In this document: piece by piece, positions 10,201 to 16,744 of the stretch
Position numbering within the stretch: the stretch's first letter is position 1
Layout of the letters: each line of letters opens with the position of its first letter
Source: Bacteroidaceae bacterium
GTDB lineage: Bacteria; Bacteroidota; Bacteroidia; Bacteroidales; Bacteroidaceae
Direction: 5' to 3'
Assembly: GCA_017548165.1 (NCBI GenBank)
Contig: JAFYMW010000059.1
Span: forward strand, 1 to 46,796
Length of the DNA stretch: 46,796 bases
The notes under the pieces: model-generated
Database searches by the model: none
Seen by the model: only the letters and a program-made list of their open reading frames with translations
What the model was told of the DNA's origin: nothing
Position numbers and translations under genes: made by a program

Positions 10201-11841
10201 AACTTCTTCCAAGGGTATGATCAAAACAGAAAGTTTAACTTTTGGATGACTGCTGGTCCTGGTATGTCGTTCATGTTGGCTCAGAACAATGATTGGGTAG
10301 ACGGACAGAGCAACAATCTTAAGGTTGCTGAGGAGTATAGATTGCCAAACGATAGAAGTGGTAAAGTTTCTCCCACATTGCATGCTTCGTTCATGACATC
10401 ATATAAGGTTTCCAACAAGGTTGATCTTACAGCCGAGGCTTTGGGACAATTGAACTTGCTAGCATCTACCAATCCTGGTAACAAGGGGCGTGTGAATACA
10501 CTTAAGTATTCTTTTGCTCTCGGTGCAAGATATCATTTGGAGGAAGATGCTGTTAAAGAATTCTTCTCAAATTCTGGTTTGAAATCTTGGAATAGAGGAT
10601 GGATGCTTGAGGCTTCTTATGGGTGGGCATTCCCTGCTGGTACTGGCGCTAGAGGTGGTGGTAGCAGTATGCAACTCTCTTTGGGACGCTGGTTTACCAA
10701 TGTGGTTGGTATTAGAGCAGCAGTAGGTGGTAGTCAGGGCTATTGGAAGAAGGGAGATTATGCCGCAGTAGTTAATGCTGCTGGTGAGACAACAAGAACT
10801 GCATATTCACGTTTCTCTGAGCAGATGAAGATTGGTGGACGTGTGGAGTTACTTCTTAATCCCCTAAATCTTCTTTCATTCAGAAAGAATTTGGATGAAG
10901 CTCCCAAGTATGACATGAATATGTCTCTTGGTTTTGCCTTTGGTGGTTTTGCCAAGGTAAATGGTGCTCAGCGTGGTGGCTATACTGGTTTTACTGCTGC
11001 TGTAACAGGTCTGTATAGAGTGTCAAACAACACACAGTTGTTTGTTGAACCACGTATCGAGACCCAGAGTCACAGTTCTATCATCGAGGTTATGGGATTC
11101 AGAAAGAGATTCTCTGATAATATGTTCTCTCTTAATGTAGGTGCTCGTGTGTCTCGTCCTGGTGGTGAGTCTAAGGAGAGCAGAAGAGAGGTTGACCCTA
11201 GCAAGATGTCTCATCGTGGATGGTGGGTAGCTGGTAGTTTTGGTGGCAGCAAGATGAATCAGACCATCAAACTCTCAAATGGCGGTTTAGGACTGAATCC
11301 TTCATTTACCTTCACTTCTGGTTATGATCTAACTCGTCTGCATGGTTTCCGTGCTCAGTTGGCATATGATATACATTCACGTTTCCGTCCTAATCAGGCA
11401 TATTCCGTGCTGGTTAATGATAGAAGGGTAAAGTATACTGGTTCAATGAAGAGTAATTATCAGCAGTTTGATATCCGTCTTCAGTATATGCTAAATGTTT
11501 CTAATTGGTGGACAGGCTATGACAAGCGTAGCAAGTTCAATGCTTATTGGTCATTTGGTCCTTCTTTGTCTACTTTGGTTGCTGAAGGTCATTCTTTGGT
11601 TTCCAATGAAGTGGAGAGAGGCAGCGATATGGAGTATTTGGGTAGAAAATATTGCGGTAAGGTATCGTTTGGCTTGTCAACAAGTGCTTTGATGACACTC
11701 GCTATCACCAACCAATGGGATGCAACAGCTGAGGTAATGGGACAGTATCACTTCAATCGTGGTTACATGCCAGAGAACCATCACAAGTTCCTCAATGGTG
11801 TTAAAATCAACTTCAGCTTAGGTGCAAGATATAATTTCTAA
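7255..11841 (+). CDS. Giant tandem-barrel outer-membrane protein, seven modules
   Basis: A 1528-residue protein with a signal peptide ending at about 37 (SVSMYAQ). After a short acidic segment it is built of seven repeats of about 165-210 residues, each readable as eight amphipathic strands. Odd modules (about 85-249, 469-675, 888-1095, 1323-1528) begin with a Trp-Trp pair at 85, 469, 888 and 1323. Even modules (about 267-452, 691-871, 1116-1301) carry NPLN at 346, 768 and 1202 and RINNPGTYIY or its degenerate form at 405, 824 and 1255. Six modules end in a GxR strand like a C-terminal barrel signal (GTRYHF, GARYHL, GARYNF and relatives); the first ends in a diverged GGAHINF. The second and third pairs are the most alike; the fourth is more diverged. 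Whether it forms seven small barrels or one very wide barrel cannot be told. It overlaps the upstream DUF3575 gene by four bases. No catalytic motif was seen. Confidence 0.8.
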   Translation: MRLRGFMMTRKHPLGLCFKGVLLVHFLLFGSVSMYAQNDSTSVGKQQDDMEFNAPKTYVDFTPEDVQLQKRYRPTENDVLFPTKWWRRMYIGAGAGVDGISDNFASAFQPQFFGYLGYKFSPIHGMRAKFTLSEYSLGTSAQKAKIYGFGLDYLANLSNFALGYNQYRTFEFSTVLGAGMLYSSQPIPNKVVPYAQLGLRVDARLSSNFDVFLEPYVGLQGSVDDVFANANPESWNLQYGIRGGAHINFNERYNRFLKSDSVYRQPFIDASIGLVGSGRAGGITHRTGVGYQAALGMWLNPVFGLRGGLQAQSHHWMSRKVNMQGVKVIENSDQVLAGVRAEVMVNPLNIIKSWRDKQGGHDFDLNLLGGVDFGATQKANVTGSSTGGYRSYYYGLTAAMQVLYRINNPGTYIYVEPRLSTANYNVPNASGVGTRNMRSPYLSMNVGTRVYMNQHAFTSNDYELFSPHWWMGVEFGGVKWQRSRTYTTGGLGFNPTFGMSIGYDLKPLASFRAQLVYQRMYETHQVGYKGMTEDNRVQRGTGLFNSAYNEMDLRLSYMLNLSTVLQGYNADRRMNLWWTVGPSFSYNFSQKDTYVEDQKNPNPELKDVTLNDKKAGKASPGVATSLIAALKVNDRMDVTAEAYGQYNFLPSVNPGNRGRLNSVKYGVSVGTRYHFEEGESLKSGNTDHSDFFFDGSIGWTTNKISLHNAGTKYTAAIGKWINPLWGLRVGINTNTLKHSAPEVSVAGVDLRHNKTMVMAGARGELLLNPLNFFNGWRNKVGGHDFDLNFSAGAELGYLAKNDFGNGRFHNSYYGVTTALQFLYRINNPGTYIYLEPRYLSTYYTAPYTGTKINHTVSDNMFSMNLGVRTYLTDPSFVPANSHKMEKSWWVGADFGSMYVMRSSAFTTPGGLGMNPSLTFSAGYDYKPLLSFRAQLSYQHYSDYQNTSYTGLTTDNKYIKGNGLWNRNYNIMDLRFAYMLNINNFFQGYDQNRKFNFWMTAGPGMSFMLAQNNDWVDGQSNNLKVAEEYRLPNDRSGKVSPTLHASFMTSYKVSNKVDLTAEALGQLNLLASTNPGNKGRVNTLKYSFALGARYHLEEDAVKEFFSNSGLKSWNRGWMLEASYGWAFPAGTGARGGGSSMQLSLGRWFTNVVGIRAAVGGSQGYWKKGDYAAVVNAAGETTRTAYSRFSEQMKIGGRVELLLNPLNLLSFRKNLDEAPKYDMNMSLGFAFGGFAKVNGAQRGGYTGFTAAVTGLYRVSNNTQLFVEPRIETQSHSSIIEVMGFRKRFSDNMFSLNVGARVSRPGGESKESRREVDPSKMSHRGWWVAGSFGGSKMNQTIKLSNGGLGLNPSFTFTSGYDLTRLHGFRAQLAYDIHSRFRPNQAYSVLVNDRRVKYTGSMKSNYQQFDIRLQYMLNVSNWWTGYDKRSKFNAYWSFGPSLSTLVAEGHSLVSNEVERGSDMEYLGRKYCGKVSFGLSTSALMTLAITNQWDATAEVMGQYHFNRGYMPENHHKFLNGVKINFSLGARYNF

Positions 11842-11867
11842 ACCTCAAAACAAATAACTAATACACC

Positions 11868-11920
11868 AAGCGGCGACTATTCGTTTCAACCTCTAACGAT
11901 AGTCGCCGCTTATTTTATGT
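11868..11920 (+). terminator. Hairpin closing the envelope unit
   Basis: A perfect 13-bp inverted repeat: aagcggcgactat at 11868-11880 and its complement at 11899-11911. It lies 27 bases after the stop of the giant barrel gene and is followed by a weak T-rich tail (attttatgtt). It probably ends the + strand unit. Confidence 0.75.
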
Positions 11921-11940
11921 TCAAACCTGAGTATATATAA

Positions 11941-11968
11941 AAATACAGGGACGCTTCCCAGCGCCCCT
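11941..11968 (-). terminator. Terminator for the secG/kinase unit
   Basis: On the - strand, a stem of 4+4 bp with one internal mismatch (11947-11955 with 11960-11968, loop of four) is followed by GTATTTTT. It lies about 105 bases past the stop of the kinase gene. It probably ends the long - strand unit and prevents head-on read-through. Confidence 0.6.
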
Positions 11969-12073
11969 ATACCATTCTTTAGGTATTAGTTTGTTTAAGG
12001 TAAAAAGATTGTTTTCAGGATAACTGATGCAAAGGTAGTGAAATTTTCATTACATCCCAAATATTTAAACATG

Positions 12074-12913
12074 TTAAATAACACATAAATGGAAACGTAG
12101 TATCTCTTCTGCAGGACGGTTTATGATTCTACCCAATTTAAGTCCATTCTCCTTGCAGGCATTGGCAATTTCTTCTTTAAAATTATTTGCTACTCCACCA
12201 ACAAAGTTCACAGGTAGATCTAATCTGTTGTATGGTATTACGTTTCTTTTTAGGAATTGGGTGAATTCTGATACTACCAAATTCTTTACAGTGATATGAT
12301 GAAGGTTCTTTTTTATAAAAGGAACAATAGAGGCAAGGAATCGATTGGCTTGTGGTTGTCTGTATACTTTATTGATTACATCTGCAACTTCAAGTTGATA
12401 CTCTTCGGAGAACGAACTCCATAATTCTTTTAACTCGCCTTTAAGCATTTCTGCCAACATCTTCCTACCTAAGACGGCTCCACTGCCTTCATCGCCAAGG
12501 ATATAGCCCAGTGGAGAAATATTTTGAATTATTTGTCCGTCTTTACAAAGGCATGAGTTGCTTCCAGTTCCAAGGATACATGCAATACCTTCCTCCCTGC
12601 CGCACAAGGCACGTACAGCTCCCAGAAGGTCGCTATAAACATATACTTTTGCTTTGGTAAAAGTATTTTCTATAGCTCTACGAACACTTTGAAGGAATGG
12701 TTCTATACATCCTGCTCCATAGAAGTGGATTTCTGTTACTTCATCTGCATTCTGTTGAGATTCAGAAAAAAGCAAAGGCATTAACTCTGTGTTTATGATA
12801 CTTAGAATCTCTTCGTAAGAATCACGCACAGGGTTAATGCCCTTTGTAGTAACAGATAGTCTTTCTGTAATCCACTCTGTTTTTGTAGATCCGCTATCTG
12901 CAACGATAATCAT
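12074..12913 (-). CDS. BadF/BadG/NAGK-type ATPase (putative amino-sugar kinase)
   Basis: A 279-residue protein of the ASKHA fold. The phosphate-1 loop is at the very N-terminus (ADSGSTKTEW), the second glycine-rich motif is CILGTGSNSC near 110, and GYILGDEGSGAVLGRK follows, the signature of the BadF/BadG/BcrA/BcrD and N-acetylglucosamine kinase family. No iron-sulfur cysteine motif of the benzoyl-CoA type activators is present, so a sugar kinase acting on GlcNAc or a related amino sugar in the cytoplasm is the better reading. Substrate cannot be fixed from sequence. It is the last gene of the - strand unit, 28 bases after secG, and is followed by a terminator. Confidence 0.8.
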   Translation of the reverse strand: MIIVADSGSTKTEWITERLSVTTKGINPVRDSYEEILSIINTELMPLLFSESQQNADEVTEIHFYGAGCIEPFLQSVRRAIENTFTKAKVYVYSDLLGAVRALCGREEGIACILGTGSNSCLCKDGQIIQNISPLGYILGDEGSGAVLGRKMLAEMLKGELKELWSSFSEEYQLEVADVINKVYRQPQANRFLASIVPFIKKNLHHITVKNLVVSEFTQFLKRNVIPYNRLDLPVNFVGGVANNFKEEIANACKENGLKLGRIINRPAEEILRFHLCVI

Positions 12914-12941
12914 TCTTATCTTGTTCTGTGAGAATGAATTT

Positions 12942-13280
12942 TTATTCAGCAGGAATAGGAGTAGGATCTGCTGTTTCTGTTGCAGGAGCAGAAGGCATGG
13001 TGGGTGCTACTACCGCTGCAGGATCTTCCATATCCAATACGCTTGTGTTAGCGTTAGTGCTAGGAAGGAAAGCTGCACTGGCAATACTCAAAATAATCAT
13101 TGAACCTGCCAGAATGATGGTAACCTTCTGGATGATGTTTGTTGTCTTGGGAGCTCCCAAAAGAGTGTTGCCGCTAGCATAATCTGCTGCCAAACCGCCA
13201 CCCTTGCTTTCCTGGATGAGAACAACAAGGCACATAAGCACGCTTGCCAGGATGATTAAAGTTAGTAAAATTGTGTACAT
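12942..13280 (-). CDS. secG: Preprotein translocase subunit SecG
   Basis: A 112-residue protein with two membrane segments (about 3-22 and 50-72) joined by the diagnostic SecG loop: VLIQESKGGGLA, then LGAPKTTNIIQKVT. SecG is the small auxiliary subunit of the SecYEG channel in the inner membrane. The C-terminal 40 residues are a Pro/Ala/Thr/Glu-rich low-complexity tail, common in Bacteroidota SecG. One base separates it from the upstream TPR-like gene, so the two are likely co-translated. Confidence 0.93.
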   Translation of the reverse strand: MYTILLTLIILASVLMCLVVLIQESKGGGLAADYASGNTLLGAPKTTNIIQKVTIILAGSMIILSIASAAFLPSTNANTSVLDMEDPAAVVAPTMPSAPATETADPTPIPAE

Positions 13281-13281
13281 A

Positions 13282-14004
13282 TTACGATTGTTGATTTATG
13301 ATTAATTTCTCAAGAAAACGTATTTGGTCTGCAAAGTAACGATTTTTTTTCGGATATTTCAAGGAAATACGTCGAATAATTTCTATTGCCTTGTCATATT
13401 TGCCTTGTTTTATGTATATACGTGCCATAGCTTCAGTAAGTACCCCATTTCCAATATCATTTTTGGGGTCATGTATATTGCGGGGAGTCTCTTCTTCGGG
13501 TAAATCTTCAAGGTCAAATCTACCTTCATTTTTTATAAGGAAGTCGTCAATGTAACTTTGACCAGCCATCTGTGGTGTTGGTGCGTTAGATGAAGGTGTT
13601 TCCATCTGCAGCAAGTATGCCATGTAGTCAACTGTAGCGTCGACAATGCGTGGTGTTTGACGTTGTTGGGGAATGGTGTCAAGGAAACTGTTTATGAGTG
13701 TTTCTGTACGTTTATCGCTATTGTCTGCATTTTCTGCCTTGGCAACTCTTTTGGTAGGAGATTCTGGCATCAATGTGCTGGATTGGAACATTTGGAACAA
13801 TGTATGCCTAGAGGGTACATAGATTGCAGCCTTGCGCAACTGTTCATCAAATGCAGGGTCGTGCATCTGATATAGACTTCGAAGCAGCAATATTCGTGCA
13901 GCATGATAGTAGGGGTATTTCTCAACCACAACCTTTAGATGCTCCAACGACTGGCTGTCCAAACTTTCTGGTTGTCTAATGTAATCTATTACTTGTTTTC
14001 CCAT
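13282..14004 (-). CDS. TPR-like conserved protein beside secG
   Basis: A 240-residue protein if started at the ATG at 14004 (MGKQVIDYIRQ). A TTG at 14037 would extend it by eleven residues into the heptamer repeats and is less likely. No signal peptide, so probably cytoplasmic. It has an N-terminal helical hairpin set (EHLKVVVEKYPYYHAARILL), a polar linker around 95-175, and a clear C-terminal TPR unit (VLTEAMARIYIKQGKYDKAI, then IIRRISLKYPKKNRYFADQI). This gene type regularly lies between lptE and secG in Bacteroidales, as I recall. Function unknown. The lptE side has an 87-base gap filled by 7-bp repeats. Confidence 0.75.
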   Translation of the reverse strand: MGKQVIDYIRQPESLDSQSLEHLKVVVEKYPYYHAARILLLRSLYQMHDPAFDEQLRKAAIYVPSRHTLFQMFQSSTLMPESPTKRVAKAENADNSDKRTETLINSFLDTIPQQRQTPRIVDATVDYMAYLLQMETPSSNAPTPQMAGQSYIDDFLIKNEGRFDLEDLPEEETPRNIHDPKNDIGNGVLTEAMARIYIKQGKYDKAIEIIRRISLKYPKKNRYFADQIRFLEKLIINQQS

Positions 14005-14035
14005 ATTGGTTGATATTTGCGCTAGGCTTTTTGCC

Positions 14036-14084
14036 AATCACTAATCTTTCATCTTCAATCTCTCACCGCTATCGTTAATCGCTT
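14036..14084 (-). repeat. Degenerate heptamer tandem repeat, seven units
   Basis: The + strand reads as seven consecutive 7-mers: aatcact, aatcttt, catcttc, aatctct, caccgct, atcgtta, atcgctt. They fill the spacer between lptE and the TPR-like gene. Related repeats occur at 18358-18378 and 19483-19531 in the same unit. Confidence 0.65.
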
Positions 14085-14091
14085 GGACTCC

Positions 14092-14622
14092 CTACCAATT
14101 CGCCACCGTAGCGTTGAATATTTGTTCGGTAATATCTTTACACATTTCTGTTACAAGTTCTTCCTGTACGTTAACAAGTTGCTGTGTGGCATCGTATGTT
14201 GTTGTAGCAGTAAACTTCTGTTCAAAGTCTTCCGAATGATTGTTGTTGTTGGTATACCTCACATTCACAGTCATCTTCAATTGGACCTGATTAGAATAAC
14301 CGCTGTTTGAAACACCTTTGTTGAATTGGTCAAATCCTACAATCTCTCCTTCCACAATAAGGTCACCATTTCTCTTTACTTGCTTAAGTCTTGTTTGTGT
14401 GGCATAGATATCTGTAAGTTTATTTTGAAAGATAGATTGCATGGGAGCCCATACATATACACTTCGTATGGGGAAATCACCAATCTGTATAGTTTTGGTC
14501 TTGGCGTAGTTTATGCTTGCACCATTGAACTTGTAACTGATGCTACAAGAAGTGTATATTGCAATACATGAAAGGCACATGAGTATGCTTACAAGTTCAT
14601 GAATATATTTTTTACTTCTCAT
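14092..14622 (-). CDS. lptE: LPS-assembly lipoprotein LptE
   Basis: A 176-residue protein from the ATG at 14622 (MRSKKYIHEL); a TTG at 14640 overlaps the upstream stop and is less likely. A hydrophobic signal segment ends with a lipobox (YTSC, then SISYKFNGASI), so it should be a lipoprotein. The mature start SYKFNGASI, with QIGDFPIRS and a C-terminal helix VNVQEELVTEMCKDITEQIF, is the Bacteroidota LptE pattern. LptE plugs the LptD barrel and helps place lipopolysaccharide in the outer leaflet. It lies 7 bases after the sigma-54 regulator and upstream of the TPR-like gene and secG. Confidence 0.85.
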   Translation of the reverse strand: MRSKKYIHELVSILMCLSCIAIYTSCSISYKFNGASINYAKTKTIQIGDFPIRSVYVWAPMQSIFQNKLTDIYATQTRLKQVKRNGDLIVEGEIVGFDQFNKGVSNSGYSNQVQLKMTVNVRYTNNNNHSEDFEQKFTATTTYDATQQLVNVQEELVTEMCKDITEQIFNATVANW

Positions 14623-14629
14623 AGATGTA

Positions 14630-15904
14630 TTAAATGTCAAGATTGTATTCTTGTATTTTTCGGTATAATGTACGTTCGCTTATCTTAAGTTCGTCTGCAG
14701 CTTTCTTTCTATTGTGACGATGTTTTTCTAAAGCCTTGATAATGTATTTTTTCTCTATTTCGGCAAGATTGAGAGATTCTTCTTCCTCAACTTCTACTAT
14801 GTCATCTATATGTTGGTGAGTGTTTGAATGGAGTGGGGTAGTAACGTGTATTACAGGAGTCGTTCCTGTAGATATCATTCCTGTTCCTGACTCTTTATCT
14901 CCATATGTGTTATGTATAACAGCAGGTCCTTCAAGCATGGGAGGTGAAACAACAGTAGTACTATGCCCATGCTCTCCGTGTATGTAGAGTTTCAATTCGT
15001 CAACTTCCTTGCGCAGGTTTATAACAGCACTAAGCAGGAAGGAGATCTGTTTTTCCATATCGCTTCTGGAACCTTCGCTGGAGTGGTCCGTAACAACAAC
15101 ATCATATCTTGCTCCCTTTCCTGCAATAATACCATATTTATATAGTATATCAGGAGTTATCTGTACCCCTCTCTCTAGAATGCTCATTTGTTCTACGACA
15201 TTCTTTAGCTCACGTATGTTGCCAGGCCATTTGTATCCCATCAGTGCCTGTTCTCCTTCAACACTTAGGCGTATAGGCTCTGGGATATGGTATTTGCTTG
15301 CTGTAAGCATGGCAAACATTTTGAACAGCAACACACAGTCTATGCCACGCTCTCTGAGGGGAGGCATCTGTATGTTGATAGTGCATAGTCTGTAGTAAAG
15401 ATCCTGACGAAAGCGTCCTTCGCGTATGGCTTTGGGTATGTCTACATTTGTGGCAGCTACTATGCGTACATTTGTTTTGCGTGGTGTGTCGCTACCTACT
15501 CTAATGTACTCTCCAGTTTCCAACACTCTCAGTAGGCGTGCCTGTGTGGTCATCGGTAGTTCGCCAACTTCGTCGAGAAACAATGTTCCGCCATCAGCAG
15601 CTCCAAAGTAACCCTCGCGCTCTGCAATGGCACCAGTATACGAACCCTTTTCGTGTCCGAATAGTTCCGAGTCTATAGTACCTTCTGGTATGCTGCCACA
15701 GTTTATAGCGATGTATCTTTTATTCTTTCGTAGGCTGTTGTCGTGTATGATGCGCGGAATAACCTCCTTGCCCACACCGCTTTCACCCTGTATCAGTACG
15801 CTCAAGTCTGTTCTTGCCACTTTTATGGCAGTTTCTAGCGCCCTGTTCAGTTTTTCGTCACGACCGACGATATTATATCTAACCTTTATATCTTTCAGTT
15901 CCAT
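14630..15904 (-). CDS. Sigma-54-dependent transcriptional activator
   Basis: A 424-residue protein. An AAA+ domain starts almost at the N-terminus: Walker A GESGVGKE at 40-47, the sigma-54 contact loop as GSYTGA at 87-92 (a variant of GAFTGA), and Walker B GGTLFLDEVGEL at about 105-116. A Ser/Thr/His-rich linker spans about 290-375. A Fis-type helix-turn-helix ends the protein (KKAADELKISERTLYRKIQE). There is no receiver or sensory N-terminal domain, so activity may be constitutive or set by partners. It sits directly before lptE, which points to control of envelope genes, but its targets cannot be read here. Confidence 0.92.
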   Translation of the reverse strand: MELKDIKVRYNIVGRDEKLNRALETAIKVARTDLSVLIQGESGVGKEVIPRIIHDNSLRKNKRYIAINCGSIPEGTIDSELFGHEKGSYTGAIAEREGYFGAADGGTLFLDEVGELPMTTQARLLRVLETGEYIRVGSDTPRKTNVRIVAATNVDIPKAIREGRFRQDLYYRLCTINIQMPPLRERGIDCVLLFKMFAMLTASKYHIPEPIRLSVEGEQALMGYKWPGNIRELKNVVEQMSILERGVQITPDILYKYGIIAGKGARYDVVVTDHSSEGSRSDMEKQISFLLSAVINLRKEVDELKLYIHGEHGHSTTVVSPPMLEGPAVIHNTYGDKESGTGMISTGTTPVIHVTTPLHSNTHQHIDDIVEVEEEESLNLAEIEKKYIIKALEKHRHNRKKAADELKISERTLYRKIQEYNLDI

Positions 15905-15930
15905 AAGTTTTTGCTATGCCAACATGTATA

Positions 15931-16653
15931 TTATCGTTCCTGTTCATGAAGTATGGCACGGAAGATGGTGAAATCAGAGGGTAGTGTTAGTTTGAAGTTT
16001 AGAACATCTCCTTCGGCAACGTGCAGTGGCACATGTCCCAATTCGTTTGCAAGGGTGAATATGGACTGAGAATACGAAATGCCTTTCTCGTTTGCCTCAT
16101 GCATCATTGCAGACAATTCTTTGAGTAGGAAAGTATGTGGTGTCTGTGCTCTTAACAATTTCTCTCGAATGATATAGGACGATGATGTTAAGGCGTTGTC
16201 ATTGGAAGGTGAGTCCATTACCATATAACTCTCCTGGCTTGGCAATGCTGTTATAGCATTCCCTCTTGATAGGCATACCGCAATGTTTCTGCTTATGATG
16301 TCTTGGGATACCAATGGACGTACAGCATCGTGTATAAGTACAACGGTGTTATCCTTTTCCATCTCGTGTAATGCCAATATTCCATTTTTGGCAGAGAGAA
16401 AACTATTTTCTCCACCTTTGATGCATGATGTGAATTTTGTTATTCCAGCTTCTCTTGCCTGTTGACTTATGCTTTCATGCCATTCAGGTGATGTTACAAC
16501 ATATATGGCGCTTATTAGTTGGTGTTTCTGGAAGGCCAGCATTGTGTGTTGTAGTATGGTAAGACCATCTACAACAGCAAACTGTTTTGGAATAGATAGT
16601 TTCATTCTACTACCAATTCCACCAGCCAATATTAACGCTATACTTTTATTCAT
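15931..16653 (-). CDS. IspD/TarI-family cytidylyltransferase
   Basis: A 240-residue nucleotidyltransferase. The CTP-binding N-terminus reads LAGGIGSRMKLSIPKQF, followed by TILQHTMLAF, VLIHDAVRPLV, LLRAQTPHTF and LNFKLTLPSDF; these place the catalytic Arg/Lys pair and the later Arg and Lys of the IspD superfamily. The usual TDDAS segment is replaced by SYSQSIF. Two readings are open: IspD itself (methylerythritol phosphate route to isoprenoids), or a CDP-alcohol-forming relative such as a TarI-like or inositol-phosphate enzyme. The neighbour 91 bases upstream is a CDP-alcohol phosphotransferase, which favours a role in supplying a CDP-alcohol, though a housekeeping IspD in a mixed operon is equally possible. 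Confidence 0.75.
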   Translation of the reverse strand: MNKSIALILAGGIGSRMKLSIPKQFAVVDGLTILQHTMLAFQKHQLISAIYVVTSPEWHESISQQAREAGITKFTSCIKGGENSFLSAKNGILALHEMEKDNTVVLIHDAVRPLVSQDIISRNIAVCLSRGNAITALPSQESYMVMDSPSNDNALTSSSYIIREKLLRAQTPHTFLLKELSAMMHEANEKGISYSQSIFTLANELGHVPLHVAEGDVLNFKLTLPSDFTIFRAILHEQER

Positions 16654-16744
16654 GTATCTAAGATTTCTCCCTCATACAATCTCTACAGAAGAGATATGTG
16701 TGTATACAACTTATGCCTTTTATTAAATGTGATACGTAAGTAGC

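Noticed and set aside
7255-11841. The module repeats as an assembly duplication error
   Set aside because: Equivalent stretches differ at many bases and by small indels (spacings of 384, 419 and 435 residues between Trp-Trp pairs), so they are old, diverged duplications.
12837-13182. Two small + strand frames across secG and the kinase
   Set aside because: Antisense to well-supported genes; their translations have no family features.
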